From contig SHYK01000002.1 of assembly GCA_009692845.1 (NCBI GenBank), positions 124,001-188,000 on the forward strand: a DNA stretch of 64,000 bases, in the 5' to 3' direction. Shown here piece by piece: positions 27,441-35,382 of the stretch. The notes beneath the pieces are model-generated. The model searched no databases and was not told the DNA's origin. It was given only the letters and a program-made list of their open reading frames with translations. A program made the position numbers and the translations under genes. Position 1 is the first letter of the stretch, and each line of letters starts with the position of its first letter. Source of the stretch: Chloroflexota bacterium. Lineage in GTDB: Bacteria; Chloroflexota; UBA6077; SHYK01.

Positions 27441-27665
27441 TCAGGCACGAAAAGGCTCCGCGTGCCTCCAGGGCGTGCTACCCCGGTAGATGGCATTGGC
27501 CACCCCTTCGACCTGATCGTCCAAGCTGGCATGGATGAATCCGATGTCGGCAAGGCTCCGACCCAGGGTCGAGATGCGGTATTCGCCGGCTTGTTTCGCA
27601 TGGATCCAAGCTTGCGGGTTGGCGATGTGAAAGATGAACCGGGGGGTAGGGGTTGATTGGGCCAT
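27441..27665 (-). pseudogene. DUF952 protein, C-terminus lost at the tRNA boundary
   Basis: Reading from ATG 27665, MAQSTPTPRFIFHIANPQAW, then HAKQAGEYRISTLGRSLADI and FIHASLDDQVEGVANAIYRG match the first two-thirds of DUF952 proteins, which have a conserved GFIH/C-S motif and no known biochemical role. After AIYRG the homology stops and 12 unrelated residues lead to a stop five bases from the tRNA-Leu gene. The loss at exactly this point fits truncation by recombination at the tRNA 3' end. Confidence 0.7.
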
Positions 27666-27780
27666 GAGTCCTCCTGGGGTTCGGGTCCGGACCGCCTCGG
27701 CGTCGGGGCGGATGGTTCTCTCACGCGCTGGGCGCCCCTCAGCCAATACCAGGGAACGGTTCAGGGTTTGAAGAAAATGT

Positions 27781-29133
27781 TCACCGTGGAGTTGGGAGGC
27801 TGACGCCCAGGGTTCGCTCGACCCAGTAGGCAATACGCAGCAGCTTGGCTTCCTGCCAGGGGCTGGCGCCTAGTTGAATGCCAATCGGCAAGTGGCCGGG
27901 CCCGAAACCGGTCGGCAGGGTGATGGAGGGGAAACCGACGAAGCTCCACGGACTCTGCCAGGCTGGGTCACCGGTGCTGCCGGCGGTGAGGGGCGGCGCG
28001 AGGCCGGACGTGGTTGGACTCACCAGGACATCCACCTCCTGAAGCCGTTCGGCAAACGACGACCGGGTGACCTCGAGTACTTGGCCCGCTCCCACATAGT
28101 CGGCTCCGGTCACGGCGGTCCCGCGCCCCAGAAAGTCGGCGGTCCGCTCACGGTAGCGTTCCATGTGGTCGAGCAGTCCCTCCCGTCGATGCCACCAGAC
28201 CATTTCGCTCATTTGCATCGCGCGATGCGCCTCGAAGGTCTCGTCGAAGTTGACCTCCATCTGGACCTCGTCGATGATCGCTCCCGCCTTGGCCAGCCGC
28301 TCCACCGTGGCCAGCGCTGCCTCGCGGACCGGCTCATCGGCGTGCTGGAAGTAGTAGTTAAGCAGACCGATTCGGGGTGGGCCGCTCGGCTGACCCGCCG
28401 CGATGACGTAGTCTTCGGTGGGCGTGTCGACCAGGTGGGGGTCGCCCGTTTCGAATCCGGCCAACACCTGGAGGGTGAGGGCGGCATCTTCCACGCTCCG
28501 CACGATCCAGCCTACGTGGTCGAATGAGTGCGCCATGGGGATGACACCGGCCCGGCTCACTCGACCGAAGGTGGGCTTGAAGCCCACCACTCCGCAGAAC
28601 GAGGCTGGTCGCAGTGCGCTGCCGACGGTTTGGGAACCGAGAGCCATAGGAACCATGCGAGCTGCCACTGCCGCTGCCGAACCTGCGCTGGAGCCGCCGG
28701 GTGAGTGCAGGAGGTTGTACGGATTCCTCGAAGGGGCAGGGTGGCCGTCGGCGAATTCGGTCGTATGAACCTTTCCGAGCAGAATGGCGCCGGCCGCCTT
28801 CAATCGATGGATGACGGCCGCGTCCCGCGTTGGGACGCGGCCCCGGTAGTGCTCGCTGCCCGCCTCAGTCGGCAAGCCGGCTGAATCGAAAATGTCTTTG
28901 GCTGCGAATGGCACCCCGAAGAGTGGGCCAACCTGGGCCTGGTGGCGTAGTTGAGCTTCGGCCCCCCGAGCGGCATCGAGGGCCTCATCTCTAGCCACAT
29001 GCGACCAGGCCCGCACTTCGCCATCGGTGTCATCAATCCGGCGCAGCAGCGCCTCGATGAGCGCCACGGGCGATACCTCGCCCTGGCGAATCGCCTCCGC
29101 CGCCTGGGCCATGGTGAGTTCGTGCAGGTTCAT
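27781..29133 (-). CDS. amidase (amidase signature family)
   Basis: A 450-residue amidase. The Ser-cisSer-Lys triad is visible: Lys in AILLGKVHTTEF, the glycine/serine-rich loop HSPGGSSAGSAAAVAARM, and the nucleophile segment ALGSQTVGSALRPASFCGVV. FKPTFGRVSRAGVIP follows as in the family. Members hydrolyse amides, urea derivatives or amidated acids, or serve as GatA; no GatB/C is nearby and the length fits a catabolic amidase. It overlaps no gene but starts four bases after the aminotransferase stop, so the two form an operon within the tRNA-bounded segment. Confidence 0.9.
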   Translation of the reverse strand: MNLHELTMAQAAEAIRQGEVSPVALIEALLRRIDDTDGEVRAWSHVARDEALDAARGAEAQLRHQAQVGPLFGVPFAAKDIFDSAGLPTEAGSEHYRGRVPTRDAAVIHRLKAAGAILLGKVHTTEFADGHPAPSRNPYNLLHSPGGSSAGSAAAVAARMVPMALGSQTVGSALRPASFCGVVGFKPTFGRVSRAGVIPMAHSFDHVGWIVRSVEDAALTLQVLAGFETGDPHLVDTPTEDYVIAAGQPSGPPRIGLLNYYFQHADEPVREAALATVERLAKAGAIIDEVQMEVNFDETFEAHRAMQMSEMVWWHRREGLLDHMERYRERTADFLGRGTAVTGADYVGAGQVLEVTRSSFAERLQEVDVLVSPTTSGLAPPLTAGSTGDPAWQSPWSFVGFPSITLPTGFGPGHLPIGIQLGASPWQEAKLLRIAYWVERTLGVSLPTPR

Positions 29134-29137
29134 CGAA

Positions 29138-30307
29138 TCACCAGTCTCGGACGGCCGCTATTCGCCCCAGCGCCTCGTTGATCTTCTCTTCCGGCAGAAA
29201 CAACGTGGCTCGCATGTAGCCGGACCCGCTTTGCCCAAAGTAGGAGCCGGGCATGAAGGCCACATGCGCCCGGCCCAGGATCGTTTCCAGAACAAAGTCT
29301 TCGTCATTTCTCCCCTCCGGCACCTTGATCCAGAGGTAAGGGGTGGCGGGGGCCGTGTCACACCGAAGCCCGAGTTGGTTGAGGCCGTCCACAAACAACC
29401 GTCGTCGGTCGGTCAGTTCGTCCATGTACGCTTTCATTTCCGCCCTGGCCGCCGGGTCGGTCAGCGCAACCAGTCCCGCTTTTTGATGGTAGAGCGGCAC
29501 ACCCTGCCAAATGTGCCCGTAAAACCGATTGAACTGGCTGATATTCTCGGGACTGCTGACCAGCCAACCGAGGCCGATGCCCACAAAATTGTGGTGCTTA
29601 GAGAACGAAACGACCTCATAGCCATGGTCCATCATGCCCGGAATCTGGGCTATGGATAGGGGCTTGACGGATGCGTCAAACACGTAGTCTTTGTAGGGCT
29701 TGTCAAAAATGCCAATGGTGTCGGTGGCCTTGAGTTGACCGGCCAGCCCGTCATAGTAGGGTCGGTCGGCCACGCTGCCGGTGGGATTGTTCGGGTCGCA
29801 GAAGAACATATAGGCATCGTCGGACTGCAACTTCACCTCCGGCAGCCAGCCGCCTTCCGCGGACATGGGAACCAGCCGGATGGGATTGCCGGCGGCGATA
29901 GCCGCGCCGACGTAGGCTGGATACACGGGCTCCGGGATGACCGCGTTGCCGCGAAACATGCGCGGCAGGTTGTGCAGCACTTCCTTGCTCCACCCGGTCA
30001 CCATGATGCATTCGTCCGGGACATCCACCCCGTGCCTTTCCTTGTAGTCGGCCTGAATAGCTTCCCGGAGCGCGGCTATGCCCCGCTCCGGATGCATGTC
30101 CACCGGGTAGCCCAGGGTCGAATCTGCCTCCCGAACCGCCTCTTCCATGTGCCGCTTGACGGTGGGCATCGCCTCCTTGTCCGGGATGCCGATGCGCGCA
30201 TTGATGACCGCCACCCCGTCTCGCTGCGCAACTTCCTGAGACTTCCGGGCCACCCGGGCGAAGGCGTACACGGGAAGATTTTCCATAAACGAAGCATATG
30301 AAGGCAT
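29138..30307 (-). CDS. class I/II PLP-dependent aminotransferase
   Basis: A 389-residue fold-type I enzyme related to aspartate and LL-diaminopimelate aminotransferases. CDPNNPTGSV is the substrate-loop motif, FDKPYKDYVFD contains an Asp/Tyr PLP contact, and SFSKHHNFVGIGLGW has the PLP-binding Lys. The C-terminal Arg is within GYMRATLFLP. The start is ATG 30307 (MPSYASFMEN), with AAGGGGA nine bases upstream on the minus strand. It heads a two-gene operon with the amidase. Together they could deaminate and hydrolyse an amino-acid amide, but the substrate is unknown. Confidence 0.88.
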   Translation of the reverse strand: MPSYASFMENLPVYAFARVARKSQEVAQRDGVAVINARIGIPDKEAMPTVKRHMEEAVREADSTLGYPVDMHPERGIAALREAIQADYKERHGVDVPDECIMVTGWSKEVLHNLPRMFRGNAVIPEPVYPAYVGAAIAAGNPIRLVPMSAEGGWLPEVKLQSDDAYMFFCDPNNPTGSVADRPYYDGLAGQLKATDTIGIFDKPYKDYVFDASVKPLSIAQIPGMMDHGYEVVSFSKHHNFVGIGLGWLVSSPENISQFNRFYGHIWQGVPLYHQKAGLVALTDPAARAEMKAYMDELTDRRRLFVDGLNQLGLRCDTAPATPYLWIKVPEGRNDEDFVLETILGRAHVAFMPGSYFGQSGSGYMRATLFLPEEKINEALGRIAAVRDW

Positions 30308-30379
30308 GGCGACTGGTCCCCTTAAAGAGAGATTTTGAAATTTGAGAGAGATCACTATCGCATGGCTGCGATTGCCCGG

Positions 30380-30763
30380 CGAATCACTGCCCGGCGCTGT
30401 GCACGTGCAGCCCAGCCTCATTGTCCAGGATCTCCTGGGCCTCTTCGCGGTCCGAGCCCGGGCCTCTGGTTCAGTGCCGCTACCGGATCAACGCCGCCGT
30501 CACCGCGCCCAGGTCGCGTCCCACGTCGGGGCCTACTATCTGGGACCAAACCTGGGGAAAGGTCTCCATCAACGCGGGCTTAAGACCCGCACCCCATCAC
30601 GCAGAAAGTCCGCGTCCCGATCACCCTCCGCCTTGCGAAGCAGCTCAGCCAGTGCCATGCTCAATTCCTCGGCCACCTGTGGTTCCTCTTCATCGTTGAT
30701 CTGCACAATCTCGATGAGAACCCCACGGTGGCCGTCCTCGTCAACGGCCCTCTCGCCTTTTAC
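30380..30763 (-). pseudogene. decayed coding region, possibly IS256-type transposase N-terminus
   Basis: On the minus strand protein-like pieces occur in different frames. One runs GVLIEIVQINDEEEPQVAEE, then MALAELLRKAEGDRDADFLR and DGVRVLSPR, and stops at about 30571. PALMETFPQVWSQIVGPDVG follows in another frame. EEAQEILDNEAGLHVHSAGQ then ends in a stop. The ELLRKAEGDRDADFLRDGVRVL...ALME stretch resembles the start of IS256 transposases, but the rest does not. The remaining part of this 670-base gap (30764-30978) shows nothing I can call. Confidence 0.35.
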
Positions 30764-30978
30764 ACACTTCCAGGGACATTACCTGACGATTCGAGATCGC
30801 TCGCGACACTGACCCGAATCCGTTCAAGTCGCGGAGTTTTTTGCGGCCGTGGGTGGGCCGGCAGCGCCCCTAATTCCTCCCCTAACGGGGATTTGCGGGC
30901 ATTTGTCTCGTGCTAAGCTATGACCGCTGTCTGTAGCGTGAAGTAGTGCCAATTTGCCGGGATTTGTTGCTAGCCAGC

Positions 30979-31034
30979 CTCTTAAAAAGCGCGGCCCAAA
31001 AGGCGTGCGGGTTCGAATCCCGCCCTCGGCACCA
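30979..31034 (+). repeat. 56-base 3' fragment of tRNA-Leu (putative att repeat)
   Basis: From the anticodon loop (CTCTTAAAAAGC...) to CCA this stretch is identical to the 3' part of tRNA-Leu at 27352-27436. The 5' half is missing. A full tRNA at one end and an identical 3' fragment at the other is the classical signature of integration by a tyrosine recombinase. The enclosed 3.5 kb holds the aminotransferase, amidase and gene remnants, but no integrase. Confidence 0.85.
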
Positions 31035-31195
31035 AACACCTGAGCAACAAGACGTCATCAACGAGACCTGTCGACGGTCAGGGATAGCGGCGCAACGCAG
31101 TCATTCCTGGTTCGCGATACTTCCGCTGGTCTCCGGCCACGTGCTGGGTCACTCTCAATCCATCCCCGCACGCCAGGGGCGATTGGCCGCCGACC

Positions 31196-31417
31196 CTACC
31201 GGGGACTGAGATAGGTCGTCACTATGGCCGCTAACTCGCCGAGCAGATCCGGTCGAGCGGCGATCTCTATTCGCTCCTCGAGCCAGTCGATCTCCCACAG
31301 CGCATCCAGGACGCGGTTCTCAGCCATCAGGGCGCGGAGGTAGCCAAAGTGCCGGTCTCGTTCCACTGACGGTGGCCGATCCTCAAAGAACGGCTGCCAA
31401 TCCACGAAGACGTCCAC
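31196..31417 (-). CDS. small acidic protein of unknown function
   Basis: A 73-residue frame starting with GTG 31417 (MDVFVDWQPFFED), with GGGAGG eight bases upstream. It is rich in Asp, Glu, Leu and Trp: DALWEIDWLEERIEIAARPD, then LLGELAAIVTTYLSPR. The sequence looks helical and soluble. It lies between the tRNA fragment and the RES-tpiA chimera inside the island-like segment. I do not recognise a family. The good ribosome binding site and sensible composition favour a real gene. Confidence 0.5.
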   Translation of the reverse strand: MDVFVDWQPFFEDRPPSVERDRHFGYLRALMAENRVLDALWEIDWLEERIEIAARPDLLGELAAIVTTYLSPR

Positions 31418-31500
31418 TGGCTTTGCCTCCCATCAGTTACCCGTGGCTCGAAGGAGCGCGGGTCGCCTGGACCGGATCAATACAATCGTATCATTCCACG

Positions 31501-31813
31501 GGAACTCGCCTAACAAGGGTTTTCTACCGGGCATTTCCATTCGACCCGAGAGCTTGGATGGACGCAGATGATGGCCCGCGATACGTGCCCAGGCAGCGTC
31601 AGGACGCAGGCCGACATGACCACCCCGATCATTATGGGGCCCTCTATGTTTCACGCCTTCCGGAGAGTGCAGTTGCCGAACAAATTCAGCGCTTTCGTGG
31701 CCAGGCGATGGCGCGCTGGTGGGAGGCGCGAGCCTCCGCGCCGAGGCCTTCGTCAAGATCGTGCAGCAAGCGGCCGAAGCGGCGGCTCAGCCGGGAGCCA
31801 ACTGGCCCCTTGA
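31501..31813 (+). pseudogene. chimera: 5' part of a RES toxin gene joined to a tpiA 3' end
   Basis: Positions 31501-31706 match the start of the RES toxin gene at 35364-35572: FPFDPRA, GPRYVPRQRQ, GRHDHPDHYGALYVSR and AEQIQRFRGQ are common to both. At about 31705-31708 the sequence changes abruptly to a diverged copy of the last ~105 bases of tpiA (27070-27178), including its TGA at 31811-31813. The frame stays open across the join but the tpiA part is read out of its own frame, so the fused product is not an isomerase fragment. The homology with the tpiA-tRNA spacer continues to the second tRNA-Leu. Confidence 0.85.
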
Positions 31814-31968
31814 GCGGTGATAGGGTTCCGGGAGACGGATCGCGTTCCACGGCGCTCGCGCTGACTGGAGGACTTGGGCGCCCCTACTCGGGGCGGCGGA
31901 CCATTCCGTGGCTGTCGGAACCATGGCTAGCCCCAGGCGGGGCGTGCACATGGGCTCCTGCGAAGAGC

Positions 31969-32050
31969 GCCGGGGTGGCGGAACGGCAGACGCAGCGCTC
32001 TTAAAAAGCGCGGCCCAAAAGGCGTGCGGGTTCGAATCCCGCCCTCGGCA
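31969..32050 (+). tRNA. tRNA-Leu(UAA), second copy, CCA not fully encoded
   Basis: The body (82 bases to the discriminator A) is identical to the copy at 27352. The next bases are CCG rather than CCA, so the 3' end must be completed by a CCA-adding enzyme if the gene is used. The anticodon is TAA. About 155 bases upstream are a diverged version of the tpiA-tRNA spacer, which shows that the whole tpiA-end-plus-tRNA block was duplicated or imported. Confidence 0.93.
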
Positions 32051-32296
32051 CCGAATTTTCAGGCATCGAGCAGCCCAGTTAGAGCCGACGACGAGGCTCA
32101 GCATCAGAGGTGCCAGGGCGAGGCCAGCGGAGACACCGAGCGTCGTCAGGCTGACGCGGACGACCCGCGTTAAAGCGTCGTCGCTTCGAATCACGTCAGG
32201 TGGCCGGTCACCCCAAGGAAGAAGGCCCCGACCGAAGGTATCGAACTTGGGGCTCTGCCCCAAACCCCGCGAAAGCGTCGCTTCGCTCCAGTCGGG

Positions 32297-33349
32297 CTAA
32301 AGCCCGTAGAGAGCGGTGGGATTGGCATCCAGGATCTTGTTCACGATGGTCTCGTTCATGCCTTCGAGCTCGCTCAGATGGCGAAGCGCGGCGATCTCGC
32401 TCGCGGTGTCCTGGTGTCCGTAGTCGGAGCCGATTACGAGGTTGTCCGGGCCGACGTACTTCAGCACGTAGGGAATATCGTCATTCGTCTGGCAGGCGAC
32501 GTAGATACGGCTGTCGCGCAGTAGATCGTCGCCCGCGCGAAGCACGCCGCCGTCGCCTTGAGTAATGGAGGGGTCGGCGCGCCCCATGGAGTGCAGTGCC
32601 CACGGCACCCACTGGGAGGACGTTTCGACGAAGCCGAATCGCAGCTTGGGGAACTGGGTGGGCACTTTGGCGCGGACGATCGAGAAAAATCCATCAATGA
32701 CCGGCGACTTGAAGAAGTTCAGACCGCCCGCGCCGGCCATGAACCGCTCCATGGTGAAGCTCGCGTTGCCCGCGTGGGCGCAAATGGGCAGGTTCAGCGC
32801 CTCGGCGGCTTCATACAGCGGAAAGAAGTACGAGTCCCCAAGATGGCGGTCGCCGGCCTCGTAACCGCGCATGAACACCGCGACCGCGCCGTGGTCTTTG
32901 GCCCATTCCATCTCTTGAATCGCTTCCGGAATGCTCAAGGTCGGCAGCGGGACCGCCCAGCGCAGCCGTCCTTGGCCCTTCTCCCAGATATCGGCAAGCC
33001 ATCGGTTGTAGGAGGTGTAGATGGCTCGCTCGGCAGCTGGGTTCTCGGTCATGGGGCGGAGGAACATCGACGGGTAAAGGATCTGGACATCGACGCCCAG
33101 CTCATCCATGTGCTCCAAACGAGCGTCGACTGATATGAATTCGCGGGACTCCTGGGAGGTCAACAGGCCCCCGTCCGAGTTCTGCATCACCATTCGTCCA
33201 TCGATCAGCCAGCGTTCGTCACCCCGCCGCAACCCGGGGTTGCCCTCGGCCTTGAGGCGCACTGGCCGGTATTTCGCGTCCGCCCCTTCCATGTACGACC
33301 AGGTGCGCTCGCTTTCGACCACATGACAATCAGCATCAATTACGGGCAT
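32297..33349 (-). CDS. amidohydrolase family 2 (ACMSD-type)
   Basis: A 350-residue TIM-barrel metal hydrolase or decarboxylase. It starts MPVIDADCHVVESERTWSYM, where the usual metal motif DxHxH/E reads D-A-D-C-H-V-V-E. Later come the metal His in PICAHAGNASFT, FPKLRFGFVETSSQWVPWAL, and the catalytic Asp in LVIGSDYGHQD. Members act on carboxylated aromatics and related acids. It is a paralogue of the partial gene at 3-473. Divergent from the MATE transporter gene across about 120 bases, so a shared regulatory region is possible. Confidence 0.87.
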   Translation of the reverse strand: MPVIDADCHVVESERTWSYMEGADAKYRPVRLKAEGNPGLRRGDERWLIDGRMVMQNSDGGLLTSQESREFISVDARLEHMDELGVDVQILYPSMFLRPMTENPAAERAIYTSYNRWLADIWEKGQGRLRWAVPLPTLSIPEAIQEMEWAKDHGAVAVFMRGYEAGDRHLGDSYFFPLYEAAEALNLPICAHAGNASFTMERFMAGAGGLNFFKSPVIDGFFSIVRAKVPTQFPKLRFGFVETSSQWVPWALHSMGRADPSITQGDGGVLRAGDDLLRDSRIYVACQTNDDIPYVLKYVGPDNLVIGSDYGHQDTASEIAALRHLSELEGMNETIVNKILDANPTALYGL

Positions 33350-33437
33350 GGGGCGCCCTCCTGTGAGTGGATTCGATGACGGGGTCGCCGGCTCAGATCG
33401 GACCGGCCGGTAACCCGCCGTCCGCGGGATCCCCTTC

Positions 33438-33467
33438 TATAATCGGCGACTGTCGCGTGTGGAGGGG
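33438..33467 (+). promoter_or_regulatory. -10 box and strong ribosome binding site of the MATE gene
   Basis: TATAAT at 33438-33443 gives a start of transcription near 33450. GGAGGGG at 33461-33467 is five bases before CTG 33473. No -35 match is seen at the usual distance. The -10 lies only 35 bases before the CTG, so an upstream ATG cannot be on this transcript. Confidence 0.5.
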
Positions 33468-33472
33468 CCGAG

Positions 33473-34960
33473 CTGGCAGCAACAGGGCGGAGCGGGGCCC
33501 GCGCAAATCGCGACCTGACCCAGGGAAATATTCGGGCCAACCTCTGGTTCCTCGGCTGGCCCCAAATCGTCTCCGGGGCGGTCAACACTGTTGATCAGTT
33601 GGCCGATCTCTTTTGGGCCGGCTTCATCGGCTCGCGGGCTGTCGCCACGGTCGGGGTCGCCCAGAGTTGGATCGTCCTGTTCATCACGGCCACCATGGGG
33701 CTCGACACCGGCGCTCGGGCCATGGTTTCGCGAGCCATCGGTGCGGGAGATCTGGCAGCTGCCAACCGGATCGCGCGCCAGAGCCTGTTCGTAAGCGGTG
33801 CCACTGCGCTAACGGTAATGGGCTTCGGCATCGTTTTGAGCGATTTCCTGCTTCGGCTGCTCGGCGTCACCGAGAACATGGTGGAGGAAGGCAGCACCTA
33901 TCAGCGAATCCGCTTGGCGAGTGCGATCTTTTTCACGGTGAACAATGGGTCCGGTTCACTGCTGCAGGCGGGGGGCGACAGCCTTACGCCGATGAAAGCG
34001 CAGATGTTAACCCGGGGCATTCACTTCGTGCTCAGTCCCGTCCTCATGTTTGGGTGGGTTGGGCTGCCCCCGATGGGGATTTCGGGGAGCGCCGTCGCAA
34101 ATACGGTCGCCCAAGTGGCGGGTGCGGTGGTGAACCTCCACGCGCTGTTTACCGGCGTCTCGCGCCTGCAACTGACGCTGAAGAACCCGACCTTCGAGCG
34201 GGGCATCCTGGCCCAGCAGCTCAAAATTGGCGCGCCCGCCTCCTACACGAGCGGCGAACGCTCTTTAGCCCAGCTCATCCTGACCGGTCTGGTCGCTCCC
34301 TTCGGCCCGTCAGCGCTCGCCCTGTTCGTTATTACTCAGCGGGTTCAGATGTTCGGAAGCTTTGGCGCGCAAGGCCTTGGTCAGGCCTGCGGCGTAATCG
34401 TGGGCCAGAATCTGGGTGCGCGCCAGCCGGCCCGGGCGCGGGCGACGGTATGGTGGGCGCTCGGCTACGTCTTCGCGATGCAAGGTGTGCTCTGCACCGC
34501 CATGTATCTCTTTCCCACGGTGGTGGTGTCCCTGTTCAGCCGAGAGACGAGCGTCATGGACCTCGCCGTTCCCTGGCTGTACGTCGAGATACCAGCCTAC
34601 CTCTTCCTGAGCTTGTCGAATGTCCTGGCGCTGATGCTGAATACGGCCGGCGACGCGGTGATCCCGATGGTGATCGGGATCGTCGTGGTCTGGGGAATCC
34701 AGCAGCCGGTGGCGCACGTCTTGACCGGTGCCTTCAGTAGCCTCGGTTGGTCCGGCCTGAACTGGGCCGTTCCTTCCTCGTGGAACCTGGGAGTACTCGG
34801 TATCCCCTTCGCAACCCTGAGCTCCAGTTTCGTGCGGATTGCGGCTCTGTTCGTCTATTTCCTGAAAGGGCGCTGGGGGCAGAAAGAGCTGCTCGGCTGG
34901 TCGAGAGTCGCCGTTCCGGCGGACGTCGACACAGCGATAGCTTCGGCATCCAGCCGGTAA
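33473..34960 (+). CDS. MATE-family multidrug/Na+ efflux transporter, apparent CTG start
   Basis: About 495 residues and twelve hydrophobic segments. The N-terminal segment ANLWFLGWPQIVSGAVNTVD and DLFWAGFIGSRAVATVGVAQ match MATE helices 1 and 2, and the second half repeats the pattern (SASYTSGERSLAQLILTGL-like region, LGQACGVIVGQNLGARQPARA). MATE proteins expel cationic compounds using Na+ or H+. In-frame codons between a TAA at about 33440 and TTG 33599 contain no ATG, GTG or TTG. Starting at 33599 would cut off helix 1, so CTG 33473 behind GGAGGGG is the likely start. Confidence 0.87.
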   Translation: MAATGRSGARANRDLTQGNIRANLWFLGWPQIVSGAVNTVDQLADLFWAGFIGSRAVATVGVAQSWIVLFITATMGLDTGARAMVSRAIGAGDLAAANRIARQSLFVSGATALTVMGFGIVLSDFLLRLLGVTENMVEEGSTYQRIRLASAIFFTVNNGSGSLLQAGGDSLTPMKAQMLTRGIHFVLSPVLMFGWVGLPPMGISGSAVANTVAQVAGAVVNLHALFTGVSRLQLTLKNPTFERGILAQQLKIGAPASYTSGERSLAQLILTGLVAPFGPSALALFVITQRVQMFGSFGAQGLGQACGVIVGQNLGARQPARARATVWWALGYVFAMQGVLCTAMYLFPTVVVSLFSRETSVMDLAVPWLYVEIPAYLFLSLSNVLALMLNTAGDAVIPMVIGIVVVWGIQQPVAHVLTGAFSSLGWSGLNWAVPSSWNLGVLGIPFATLSSSFVRIAALFVYFLKGRWGQKELLGWSRVAVPADVDTAIASASSR

Positions 34961-35045
34961 GCTCTAACCCGGGTAGCCAACCGAGCGTGCCCGACGCAAT
35001 GGAATTCGTTGCGGTATAGTGTTTTAACTCGTGGGAGGTGAAGCA

Positions 35046-35378
35046 TTGCCGGTCCCGGTTCGAGAGAAAGTGCGGGCGGTAAGTCGCGATGTCGGTGGGC
35101 AGGCCAGGCTGGCGCGGCTCATTGGGGTGAGTCCTTCGCGAGTGAGCCGCTGGCTCGATGACGAGGAGCCGGACTCAGAGAATCGCCGAAAGGTGGAGGG
35201 TATCGAGTTTGTCCTGAGCCGCCTGCTGGGCAATTGGGAGCGAGAGACCGCGCTCAAGTGGCTCGAAGGGTTCAACGCCCATCTTGGGAACCGCCGGCCG
35301 GTTGATGTCCTGGCATACGGACGGGTCGCAGAGGTCATTCAAGCTATCGAGGCTGACGAAACCGGAGCCTACGCTTAA
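35046..35378 (+). CDS. Xre/MbcA/ParS-type antitoxin of a RES module
   Basis: About 110 residues. The N-terminal helix-turn-helix (QARLARLIGVSPSRVSRWLD) is followed by a C-terminal toxin-binding domain of the MbcA/ParS/Xre type (FVLSRLLGN, ALKWLEGFNAHLGNRRPVDV, and AYGRVAEVIQAIE). In Xre-RES systems this protein binds and blocks the toxin and represses the operon. TTG 35046 follows GGGAGGT and is the best start; GTG 35031 lies in the ribosome binding site itself. A TATAGT box is near 35016. The stop is four bases before the GTG of the toxin gene. Confidence 0.88.
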   Translation: MPVPVREKVRAVSRDVGGQARLARLIGVSPSRVSRWLDDEEPDSENRRKVEGIEFVLSRLLGNWERETALKWLEGFNAHLGNRRPVDVLAYGRVAEVIQAIEADETGAYA

Positions 35379-35382
35379 CGGG

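Noticed and set aside
27344-27724. Minus-strand frames reading through tRNA-Leu copies (GRDSNPHAFWAALFKS)
   Set aside because: These residues are the usual false translation of an antisense tRNA gene.
33340-33473. Guanidine riboswitch before the MATE gene
   Set aside because: The leader after the TATAAT is only about 23 bases, too short, and no conserved core is present.
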